Assembly: GCA_002716125.1 (NCBI GenBank) | Contig: PAZH01000002.1 | Location: forward strand, 29,667 to 68,068 | Reading direction: 5' to 3' | DNA: 38,402 nucleotides | Source of the DNA: Rhodospirillaceae bacterium | Lineage (GTDB): Bacteria > Pseudomonadota > Alphaproteobacteria > UBA8366 | Part shown: positions 8,828 through 15,987 of the stretch, piece after piece | Layout of the letters: each line of letters starts with the position of its first letter | Numbering within the stretch: position 1 is the stretch's first letter | Translations under genes and position numbers: made by a program | The notes under the pieces: model-generated | What the model saw: only the letters and a program-made list of their open reading frames with translations | What the model was told of the DNA's origin: nothing | The model's database searches: none

Positions 8828-9027
8828 ATTTCGACCCCCAAAATCTCACAACGTTGCCACCAAAGGTACCTTGAGTCGCCCTGAATTCAAATCGAAACGG
8901 GGACCGTGCGAAATTTTCGAAACAAAGGTGCGTGAATTGGACGACTCATACCGAAAAATTGCCGATTCGTAGCACCGACGATGTCGATTATTGTTCCACG
9001 ATCCGTTTCGTTCGACTATTTATCACG

Positions 9028-9047
9028 CGGTCAAATTATTCTGACCG
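9028..9047 (+). promoter_or_regulatory. Possible operator: CGGTCA-N8-TGACCG
   Basis: A perfect 6-bp inverted repeat with an 8-bp AT-rich spacer (CGGTCA, AATTATTC, TGACCG) lies 45 bp before the CBS gene start, within the 265-bp divergent interval 8828-9092. Its size and position suit a dimeric repressor or activator. No regulator is encoded nearby and the match to any known operator is untested. Confidence 0.25.
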
Positions 9048-9092
9048 GTGATTCGGCGGGGCTGGTTGGCCCTACACGGATTGGGGAGTGAA

Positions 9093-9545
9093 ATGCAGGT
9101 AAGCGAAATTCTGGCTGAAAAATCCGGCCCTATTGCGTCGACGACGGCAGAATCGTCCATTCACGATGTCGCCAAAGTATTGCGGGACCGTAAAATCGGC
9201 CTCTTGGTGGTGTGCGGGCCCGGCGACAAGATCGTCGGCGTTCTTTCCGAACGCGATATTGTGCGCGGCTTTGCCGATCAGGGGGCGGGTGTCGCACAAG
9301 CGACCGTCGGAGATCTGATGACCAAGGACGTGCAGACTTGCGAACCCGGAGACGATACGGGCGCTGTCTTGCGACGGTTGTGGATGAACAATATTCGTCA
9401 CATGCCAGTGGTCGAGAATGAAGTGCTCGTCGGCGTGCTGAGTGTACGCGATCTCATGAAATCGTTAACCCAGGAAGGGACGTCCCGGGCCCGCGATGTT
9501 CTCATCGAGGTTTTGAAGGAAGGCCGATATTACCCGGGTGCTTAA
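9093..9545 (+). CDS. Two-CBS-domain protein
   Basis: This 150-aa protein consists of a CBS pair: the first domain covers about residues 8-70 (GLLVVCGPGDKIVGVLSERDIVRG) and the second about 75-135 (VGDLMTKDV, HMPVVENEVLVGVLSVRDLM). Each half has the typical VGVLSxRD ending. Stand-alone CBS pairs bind adenosine nucleotides or SAM and usually regulate partner enzymes or channels; no partner is identifiable here. The ATG at 9093 is chosen over 9048 because GGGGAG lies 6 nt upstream and the protein then starts at the family-typical MxVxEIL. It is transcribed away from the ior gene. Confidence 0.9.
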   Translation: MQVSEILAEKSGPIASTTAESSIHDVAKVLRDRKIGLLVVCGPGDKIVGVLSERDIVRGFADQGAGVAQATVGDLMTKDVQTCEPGDDTGAVLRRLWMNNIRHMPVVENEVLVGVLSVRDLMKSLTQEGTSRARDVLIEVLKEGRYYPGA

Positions 9546-9636
9546 TCGCATTCGGTATAGATTTGCCACCAAGGGGTGATTTTCGCCGGCGAACGGGGTA
9601 TATGGGCGCAGCCCGCGACACAACGAAGAGATTTTC

Positions 9637-10614
9637 ATGGCCGTTCTACTTACCGGGGCCGCCGGATTCATCGGATATCACACGGCCGAAGCTCTACTTG
9701 ACCGGGGGGAACGGGTCGTTGGCGTCGATATCGTCAACGACTACTACGACGTGGCTTTGAAGGAGGCGCGTCTCGCCAGGTTGACGGGCCGGGACGGTTT
9801 TTCATTTCATCGCGTCGATATTGCCGATCAGGACGCCATGATGGCGCTCGTCGCCAGTAACCCGGATATCGACGGCATAATTCATCTAGCGGCCCAGGCC
9901 GGGGTGCGTTACTCGCTCGAGAATCCTTTTGCATATGTCCAATCCAATCTCGTCGGTCAGATGGTGATTCTCGAAATCGCCCGGCACACGGATAATCTGA
10001 AGCATCTTGTCTACGCCAGTTCGTCTTCGGTCTATGGCGGCAATACGAAACTCCCATTTGCGCTCGAGGATTCGGTCGACGCACCGGTTTCCCTCTACGC
10101 AGCCACCAAGCGGGCCGACGAGTTGATGGGACACTGCTACAGCCATCTTTACGGCGTTCCGATGACCGGTCTGCGCTTCTTTACCGTCTATGGACGATGG
10201 GGGCGCCCCGATATGGCCGCGTTCATATTCACAAAAGCCATTCTCGAAGGTCGTCCGATCGACGTATTCAATAACGGTGAGATGAAACGCGACTTCACGC
10301 ATGTCAGCGATATCGTGCCGGGCGTGCTCGCTTGTCTCGATCGACCGCCGCAAGGCGGCGAGGGTGTCCCGCACAAACTCTATAATCTGGGCAACAATAC
10401 GCCGGAACCGCTGATGCGGTTTATCGAAGTGATTGAGCGGTCGAGCAATCATAAGGCTGAGATCAATTTCAAACCAATGCAGCCGGGCGACGTTAAAGAG
10501 ACCTACGCAGATATCTCGGCGAGTCAGCGTGACTTCGGTTTCACACCTAAAACCAGTATCGACGAAGGCATTCCGGATTTTGTCGATTGGTATCGTGAAT
10601 ATCACGACGTCTAG
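9637..10614 (+). CDS. NAD-dependent epimerase, probably UDP-glucuronate 4-epimerase
   Basis: This 325-aa short-chain dehydrogenase-type epimerase has the Rossmann motif GAAGFIG (7-13), the catalytic SSSVYGGN (128-135) and YAATK (Tyr154, Lys158). NDYYD after the second strand and YGRWGRPDMA are typical of the UDP-glucuronate 4-epimerase branch, which interconverts UDP-GlcA and UDP-GalA for surface polysaccharides. A GAAGAGA ribosome-binding site precedes the ATG. No other polysaccharide gene is adjacent; the glycosyltransferase at 1-747 is nearly 9 kb away. Epimerase activity is well supported; the exact sugar is likely but not proved. Confidence 0.85.
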   Translation: MAVLLTGAAGFIGYHTAEALLDRGERVVGVDIVNDYYDVALKEARLARLTGRDGFSFHRVDIADQDAMMALVASNPDIDGIIHLAAQAGVRYSLENPFAYVQSNLVGQMVILEIARHTDNLKHLVYASSSSVYGGNTKLPFALEDSVDAPVSLYAATKRADELMGHCYSHLYGVPMTGLRFFTVYGRWGRPDMAAFIFTKAILEGRPIDVFNNGEMKRDFTHVSDIVPGVLACLDRPPQGGEGVPHKLYNLGNNTPEPLMRFIEVIERSSNHKAEINFKPMQPGDVKETYADISASQRDFGFTPKTSIDEGIPDFVDWYREYHDV

Positions 10615-10688
10615 CGTCGCGTATGGCGGACATCCGGCCGCTACGCTCTAACTCATTTCCCAACAAACGACGATATGGAGAATCGAAT

Positions 10689-11711
10689 ATGCAGTTCGGG
10701 ATAATGATGCGTGGTCAGTTTCCGGCCGAAGATGCCGTCGCGGATCGGTTTCAGGAAATGCTGGAACAAGCCCGAATGGCCGAACGCCTCGGGTATGACT
10801 CCATTACCAAAGGCGCGCATTACAGCACGCATCCTTTGCAGGACCTCCAGCAAGTCCCGTTTCTCTGCCGGATCGCCGCCGAGGCGCCGAGCCTCCGTTT
10901 GAACACGGGCGTATTGTTGCTGCCATTGCACAAGCCGCTCGACGTGGCCGAACAACTCGGAACCCTCGACATCATAACCAACGGGAAAGCGATCTTCGGC
11001 TGCGGAGTCGGCTATCGTGATATCGAGTTCAAGGCCTTTGGCACCTCGAAGAGCCAGCGCGGCAAGCGGTTCGAGGAAAACCTCACGGCGATCAAACGAC
11101 TATGGACCGAAGAAAAAGTGACGATGAAAGGATCTCACTTCGAATTGGACGACGCTTCATGCTCTGCGCGGCCCGTACAGGACCCCCATCCGCCGATTTG
11201 GATTGGAGCCGCCGCGGACGTTGCAATAAAGCGGGCGGCGCGAATGGGATCTTGCTGGTACGTGGGGCCGAATGACCGGTTGGATTTAATCGCGGAACAG
11301 TTGGAGACATACAAGCGGGCGCTCGACGAAGCCGGACGTCCTTTCCCCGATGAATTCCCGCTCCGCCGAGAGGTGTTTGTGGCGCCGACACGAGAGGAGG
11401 CGTACCGCCTCGCTGAAGGCCCGATCATGACCAAATACAAGGCCTACCACTCGTGGGGGTTGGGACAGGCCCGCGTTTCGGCGGGCGAGCAAGACGAACT
11501 CGGGCAACCCTTTGAGGAACTCCTGAAAGACCGCTTTTTCATCGGATCGCCGGACGACGTTGCCGAGCAAATTATCAAGTTCAACAAACGCCTTGGCATC
11601 AACCATATTGTGATGAGCATGCATTGGCCCGGCTTGGAAGTGGCGCGGTCGATGGAAACGATGCAGCTCTTGGCGGAAGAAGTCTTTCCACGGGTGCGTC
11701 AGGGGCTCTAG
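10689..11711 (+). CDS. LLM class flavin-dependent oxidoreductase (luciferase-like)
   Basis: This 340-aa protein has the bacterial luciferase/F420-oxidoreductase TIM-barrel pattern: MQFGIMMRGQF at the N-terminus, AERLGYDSI, RLNTGVLLLPLHKPLDVAEQL, FGCGVGYRDIEF, PPIWIGA and the C-terminal FIGSPDDVAEQI motif. Such enzymes use FMN or F420 for monooxygenation or hydride transfer; the substrate is unknown. The ATG at 10689 is preferred over an upstream start at 10623 because the protein then begins at the family's usual first strand and GGAG lies 8 nt before it. It is followed after 47 bp by the unrecognised protein at 11759, probably in the same transcript. Confidence 0.88.
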   Translation: MQFGIMMRGQFPAEDAVADRFQEMLEQARMAERLGYDSITKGAHYSTHPLQDLQQVPFLCRIAAEAPSLRLNTGVLLLPLHKPLDVAEQLGTLDIITNGKAIFGCGVGYRDIEFKAFGTSKSQRGKRFEENLTAIKRLWTEEKVTMKGSHFELDDASCSARPVQDPHPPIWIGAAADVAIKRAARMGSCWYVGPNDRLDLIAEQLETYKRALDEAGRPFPDEFPLRREVFVAPTREEAYRLAEGPIMTKYKAYHSWGLGQARVSAGEQDELGQPFEELLKDRFFIGSPDDVAEQIIKFNKRLGINHIVMSMHWPGLEVARSMETMQLLAEEVFPRVRQGL

Positions 11712-11758
11712 GACAGCTCTCAAATACGAAGACAAAACCTTCAATCAAGGAAATTCCG

Positions 11759-12331
11759 ATGAGTGCAGATCTACATCGCGTCGTCCTGACGGGCGAAAAT
11801 CCCTTTATTCGTCTCAGCGCTTCGCCCGATGGCGACGTTACGACGAATGCCAGTTTTTGGCGCATCATCTTCTCGCCGGCCGGGCCCGGACATGTCCTCT
11901 ATATGAAGAGCGAGTTGACCGAGAATAAGATGCGAATCTATTCGGACAATATTGCGATGGCGCGGTGGCTCCAAGAAACCGTACAGGGCATGCTGAATGC
12001 AGAGACGGCGGACACCTCGATTCCCGTAACCGACGCGGAGTTCTCCAAATACGGCGACTTCCGCGACAGTTGGACAGAGCGGCTGGAATCCTACGACGAG
12101 GAGATCGAACTGACGTGGTATAATCCGGGCGATCCCTTACTCATCCACACAGAGCCCGGCGCGGATGGTCGCGCCTATGGCGTTTGTACTGTGCTGGTTC
12201 CGATGGCGGGCGCGCGGTTGACCCGCAACGGTGTCGAGGCATCCGGCAGTCCGTGGCCCAATGAACGCGACGGACGTCCGTTTAGCACTTGCGCCCTGGC
12301 CTTCTCCGAAAGTTGGACGGAAAAGCGCTAG
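11759..12331 (+). CDS. Conserved-looking hypothetical protein (190 aa)
   Basis: I do not recognise this family. The protein has no signal peptide or membrane helix, and is rich in Trp, Tyr and acidic residues (FWRIIFSPAGPGHVLYMK, MARWLQETVQ, WTERLESYDEEIELTWYNPG). The alternation of short strands suggests a beta-rich fold. AAGGAA 8 nt upstream supports the ATG at 11759. It follows the LLM oxidoreductase by 47 bp, so a role with that enzyme (partner, lyase or binding protein) is a reasonable guess only. Its TAG overlaps the stop codon of the convergent amidase gene in the shared CTAG at 12328-12331. Composition matches its neighbours, with no sign of transfer. Confidence 0.75.
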   Translation: MSADLHRVVLTGENPFIRLSASPDGDVTTNASFWRIIFSPAGPGHVLYMKSELTENKMRIYSDNIAMARWLQETVQGMLNAETADTSIPVTDAEFSKYGDFRDSWTERLESYDEEIELTWYNPGDPLLIHTEPGADGRAYGVCTVLVPMAGARLTRNGVEASGSPWPNERDGRPFSTCALAFSESWTEKR

Positions 12332-13725
12332 GCGACAACCGGCTCAATTGTCTCAATTATCCAGCGGGCGATGGCGGTCATTCGAGCGTCTTCGCCCTGC
12401 TGGCCGACCACCTGAACGCCAACCGGCAATCCGGCGACGCCGATCAGCGGCATCGTGACGGCAGGCGCGAAAAGCATCGAACTTGGATAGTTGCAAATAG
12501 CGTCTCCCGTCGGCCGTGGCGCCAAGGGTTGTCCCGGCACATCGTCGGGGAACACGGGCGCCGGCCCCGGGCAAGACAAGCTTATAATCGCGTCCGCGTA
12601 AGGGGCGACGGCACTATGCCGCGCCTGGGCGGCCGCGCGGGCCGATAAGGCGGAGCGGTAGTCCGCCGGGCTCATCGCTTCCGCTTTTGCCAGCGTCGCT
12701 TTCGCCCGTTCGCTGACGCCGTTCGGCGATTCGTTGACGAGGTTGCGCTGGGCCCAACGGTTTTCCCAACTCGTGATCGAACTACAAATTTGGCCCGCAC
12801 CCTCAACGGCACCTTCCAGGTTCTCCACGGCTTGTTCGTCGCCTCGGCGGAGAATCTCAACACCCGCGTCGGATAAACGTTGCAGCAAGGCTTCGAAAGC
12901 GGACTTGCTGGTATCGTCGACGACCTTCCAACCGTCACCTTCCATGACAGCCAGCCGGTTCGGACGGATCGCGGCCGGCGGGGAAGCGGGTCCGACGAGA
13001 CCGGGATAGCCACGGTCGCCGCCGGCGCGCATCGCGATTTCGATCGCGACCTGCCACATGTCTTCAATACAGCCGGCGTGGACGCCGTGTGTGCTCATAC
13101 TGGTGGCCTGACGTTCGCCACGATTGATGCCGCCCTGACTCGGCTTAAGGGCAATGTTCCCGCAATAAGCGGCGGGGCGAATGATCGAGCCACCGACTTG
13201 TGTCCCAATGGCGGCCGGCAGCATGCGCGCCGCGACCGCCGCCGCGGAACCCGACGACGAGCCGCCCGGTGTGCGGGAGAGATCGAATGGATTCCGTGTC
13301 GGCCCCGGATGGGAGCCGCCAAGTTCTGCGGTGACCGTTTTGCAGAGAACCACCGCACCCGCTTCGCGCAAGGCCCAGACGGCCGCATTGTCGCGTTTGG
13401 GAAAGTTCCCCGTGTAGGCATCGCAGCCCATTTGTGTCGGCATGTCTTTTGTTTCGAGAAGGTCTTTAATACCGATTGGAATACCGTCAATCGGAGATAG
13501 CGGCCGGCCGGCTTGCCAGCGCTCTGTGCTTGCGTCTGCCGCTTCGCGGGCGGCGGCTTCGTTCATCGCCGGAAACGCCATGATCGACGGCTCTTTCTCG
13601 GCGATAGTCTCGAGACATCTTTCCAAATATGCGCGTGGCGAATCCGTTCCTTCACCAAACGAAGACGTCGCATCATGGTATGTCAGTGCCTTGAACTCGC
13701 GCGGATTGTAACTCGGCGTCGACAT
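12328..13725 (-). CDS. Amidase (amidase signature family)
   Basis: This 465-aa hydrolase has the amidase-signature Ser-cisSer-Lys triad: Lys87 in GIPIGIKDLLETKD, the Gly/Ser loop PGGSSSGSAAAVAA (153-166) and nucleophile Ser180 in GTQVGGSIIRPA. The family hydrolyses amide bonds of small amides or of glutamine/aryl-amide substrates; specificity is unclear. The start is taken at ATG 13725, with AAGGA upstream. A longer reading frame to 13983 would overlap the aldo/keto reductase gene and adds 86 low-complexity residues with no family counterpart. It is the last gene of a minus-strand run (ligase, cyclase, reductase, amidase), 62 bp after the reductase. Confidence 0.9.
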   Translation of the reverse strand: MSTPSYNPREFKALTYHDATSSFGEGTDSPRAYLERCLETIAEKEPSIMAFPAMNEAAAREAADASTERWQAGRPLSPIDGIPIGIKDLLETKDMPTQMGCDAYTGNFPKRDNAAVWALREAGAVVLCKTVTAELGGSHPGPTRNPFDLSRTPGGSSSGSAAAVAARMLPAAIGTQVGGSIIRPAAYCGNIALKPSQGGINRGERQATSMSTHGVHAGCIEDMWQVAIEIAMRAGGDRGYPGLVGPASPPAAIRPNRLAVMEGDGWKVVDDTSKSAFEALLQRLSDAGVEILRRGDEQAVENLEGAVEGAGQICSSITSWENRWAQRNLVNESPNGVSERAKATLAKAEAMSPADYRSALSARAAAQARHSAVAPYADAIISLSCPGPAPVFPDDVPGQPLAPRPTGDAICNYPSSMLFAPAVTMPLIGVAGLPVGVQVVGQQGEDARMTAIARWIIETIEPVVA

Positions 13726-13787
13726 GGCGGAATCCTTTCCCGAAGCGTGTTTGACAAGAAAGGATAGGGCGAATTGCGACGTTGTCT

Positions 13788-14711
13788 CTAAACGTCTTCC
13801 CAATACTGAATCATGCGTTGTCGCATGGCTTTGTCCGGCAGAATGCCGCGGGCGGATTCTAAGTTGTCCGCCATGTGACTGGGGTTGGACGTCGCCGGAA
13901 TCGCGCAGGTGACTGCCGGATGGGAGAGCGTGAATTTCAGGAAGAATTGCCCCCAGGTGCGGCAGCCGGCTTCGACCGCCCATTCGGGTACGTCTTCTCC
14001 CCGGATCGAGTTGAAGAGATCGCCGCCTTCATAGGGGCGATTTACGATGACCGCGATACCGCGTTCCGCGGCAACCGGTAGGAGCTTGTCCTCGACGGCG
14101 CGCTCGCCGATCGAATAGGCCATTTGGACGAAATCGATATCTTGAGTCTCCATCACCTCAACGAGTCGGTCGATGGCGCCGCTTGTGTAGTGTGTAATGC
14201 CGATATACCGGAAGATACCGGCCGCTTTCCAAAGACGCAGCGTCTCCAACTGTGTTTGCCAATCCACCAAGTTGTGAATTTGCATTAAGTCGATGCGGTC
14301 CGTCCGGAACCGTCGGAGCGATTCCTCCATTTGGGCGATGCCACGGTCCTTGCCTTCCGTCCAGACCTTGGTCGCGAGGAATGTCGCGTTACGAGTGTCC
14401 GTTTCCGCCAATAGTTCGCCGACGACGCTTTCGGCTCGTCCGTACATCGGTGACGCATCGACGACATTCGCACCGGCCTCAAACATCATTCGCAGCACTT
14501 CGCGGTGCGGTGTCCAGGCAGACGCATCGGGAGATACGTCGAACGCACGCCAGGTGCCAAGGCCGACGATGGGTAGCATTTCGCCGGTCTTGGGTATCGC
14601 TCTCTTCATGACGGGCTCCAACGATAACGCGAATTTGGGCAAACATGCCGTTCCGACACCGGCGGCGGTCAGGCGAATGAAATCCCGGCGATTTAATTCC
14701 GATGTAACCAT
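13788..14711 (-). CDS. Aldo/keto reductase with Tat signal
   Basis: This 307-aa protein begins with a twin-arginine signal (NRRDFIRLTAAGVGTACL, residues 7-24), implying folded export to the periplasm. The mature part is an aldo/keto reductase with the tetrad Asp85, Tyr90 (ASPMYGRAE), Lys115 (FLATKVW) and His146 (LMQIHN). Family members reduce aldehydes or ketones with NADPH; a periplasmic member would need another electron source or a retained cofactor. The ATG at 14711 is chosen because it places the Tat motif at the N-terminus; the longer frame to 14876 overlaps the cyclase gene. It lies 10 bp after the cyclase gene and 62 bp before the amidase. Confidence 0.87.
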   Translation of the reverse strand: MVTSELNRRDFIRLTAAGVGTACLPKFALSLEPVMKRAIPKTGEMLPIVGLGTWRAFDVSPDASAWTPHREVLRMMFEAGANVVDASPMYGRAESVVGELLAETDTRNATFLATKVWTEGKDRGIAQMEESLRRFRTDRIDLMQIHNLVDWQTQLETLRLWKAAGIFRYIGITHYTSGAIDRLVEVMETQDIDFVQMAYSIGERAVEDKLLPVAAERGIAVIVNRPYEGGDLFNSIRGEDVPEWAVEAGCRTWGQFFLKFTLSHPAVTCAIPATSNPSHMADNLESARGILPDKAMRQRMIQYWEDV

Positions 14712-14721
14712 GTTTGGAGAA

Positions 14722-15981
14722 CTATGCGCCTGCGGTCTGTTGGGTCGCTTGCCCTTCGGAAAGAGCAAAAATTTCGATTTCGTCACCGACGCCGCGCAAA
14801 GCGTGATGTCCGACGGATTTCCAACCTTCGGGCGCGAGCTCGACGAAGGCCTTACTGGCAAGTGCGTGGCAATCAAGAGGTTTGGTCAGGGACTCAATTC
14901 GTGCGGCTTCGTTCGCGGCGGCACCAATGACGCTAAACTCGACGCGTTCCGGCACACCGATATTCCCATAAAGAACTTCGCCAACATGCAGCCCGGCGCC
15001 AAACGCGATATCGGGTTTTCCCTTGTTTTGTCGTCGCTCGTTGACGGTGATCAATCTTTTGTCTGCTTGGTAGAGCGCGGCGACAGCAGCTTTCGCGGCC
15101 GCCTCAGCGGTCACGCTGTCGTCGATCGGAAATATTGCAAGTACCGCATCGCCGATGAACCGCAAGACTTCACCGCCATTGGCGATGACGGCGCTGGCCG
15201 TGACCTCGAAATAATCGTTCAGGGTGAGTAGGAACTCGGGCTTTGTCGATGCTTCGGCAAGCGGTGTGGAACCGCGCAGATCGCTGAACCAGATGACCGC
15301 ATTGATTTCTTCACCGTCGCCAAGACGTATTTGACCGTTCAGGACCCGCTCGCCGGCACTGCGTCCGAGATAGGCGTCCAAGACATTTTGTGCGACTTGT
15401 TCCTTGATTGTGACTTTGCAGGCGACCGCAAGCCGCTTTTGAATGCGAGTCAAAGCATCGATTTCCCAATCGCTAAAGCCCTGTGGATGGTCCGTTAACC
15501 AGGAAGCCATCATGCCGTCTTTTTCGTAGTCCGGTATTTTCGCATCTGAGAATGGCGTCGCGATCATGTAATAGTCGGTTGCGCCTTCGTCCTGGAATTC
15601 TTGCAGAAGCGGATAGTCAGAGACCGTCTTATCGTTATTGAGACGCCGCCGGAAGAACCCGGCATTGCCCTTGAGGAGAGCGGCCAAAGGGCTTCGCTCC
15701 CAACCGTCATCGTTGAATAATTCGCCGTGACGGAAACTCTCTCGTTCGAGGTCGCTGTTCGGGCGCCACCTCAGAGTCACACCCGAGAAAAGCGGGTGGA
15801 GCGTGTTGAAGCCGATGGACCCACGCATCAACGGGATATCGGCAGCATGCAGTCGTTCGCAACAGCCGGAAAACAGCGTTTCGACATCCGTGCCGTTCAA
15901 CGCGCTCATAATGAGCCATTCGGCGACTTGGTCGATAAGCGTGTCGCCCGCCGCAGGCGTAGGTTGGTCGAATTCGGTCAT
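14722..15981 (-). CDS. Class III adenylate/guanylate cyclase
   Basis: This 419-aa protein has an N-terminal region of about 200 residues that I cannot name with confidence (possibly GAF-like sensory) and a C-terminal class III cyclase domain (225-405). Visible catalytic residues are metal-binding Asp234 (WFSDLRGST) and Asp278 (RFIGDAVLAIF), and transition-state Asn357 and Arg361 (GAAANEAARIES). The base-selecting Lys usually found in KFxGD is Arg274 here, and Ser350 occupies the second specificity position (EFSVIG). It probably makes cAMP; cGMP is not excluded. There is no membrane segment, so it is likely soluble. It starts 6 bp after the acyl-CoA ligase stop codon and is clearly cotranscribed with it. 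Confidence 0.9.
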   Translation of the reverse strand: MTEFDQPTPAAGDTLIDQVAEWLIMSALNGTDVETLFSGCCERLHAADIPLMRGSIGFNTLHPLFSGVTLRWRPNSDLERESFRHGELFNDDGWERSPLAALLKGNAGFFRRRLNNDKTVSDYPLLQEFQDEGATDYYMIATPFSDAKIPDYEKDGMMASWLTDHPQGFSDWEIDALTRIQKRLAVACKVTIKEQVAQNVLDAYLGRSAGERVLNGQIRLGDGEEINAVIWFSDLRGSTPLAEASTKPEFLLTLNDYFEVTASAVIANGGEVLRFIGDAVLAIFPIDDSVTAEAAAKAAVAALYQADKRLITVNERRQNKGKPDIAFGAGLHVGEVLYGNIGVPERVEFSVIGAAANEAARIESLTKPLDCHALASKAFVELAPEGWKSVGHHALRGVGDEIEIFALSEGQATQQTAGA

Positions 15982-15987
15982 ACGGTC

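Noticed and set aside
9886..10605. 239-aa minus-strand frame opposite the epimerase
   Set aside because: Antisense shadow, no family resemblance.
13726..13983. 86-residue N-terminal extension of the amidase
   Set aside because: Overlaps the aldo/keto reductase gene and does not resemble the amidase family.
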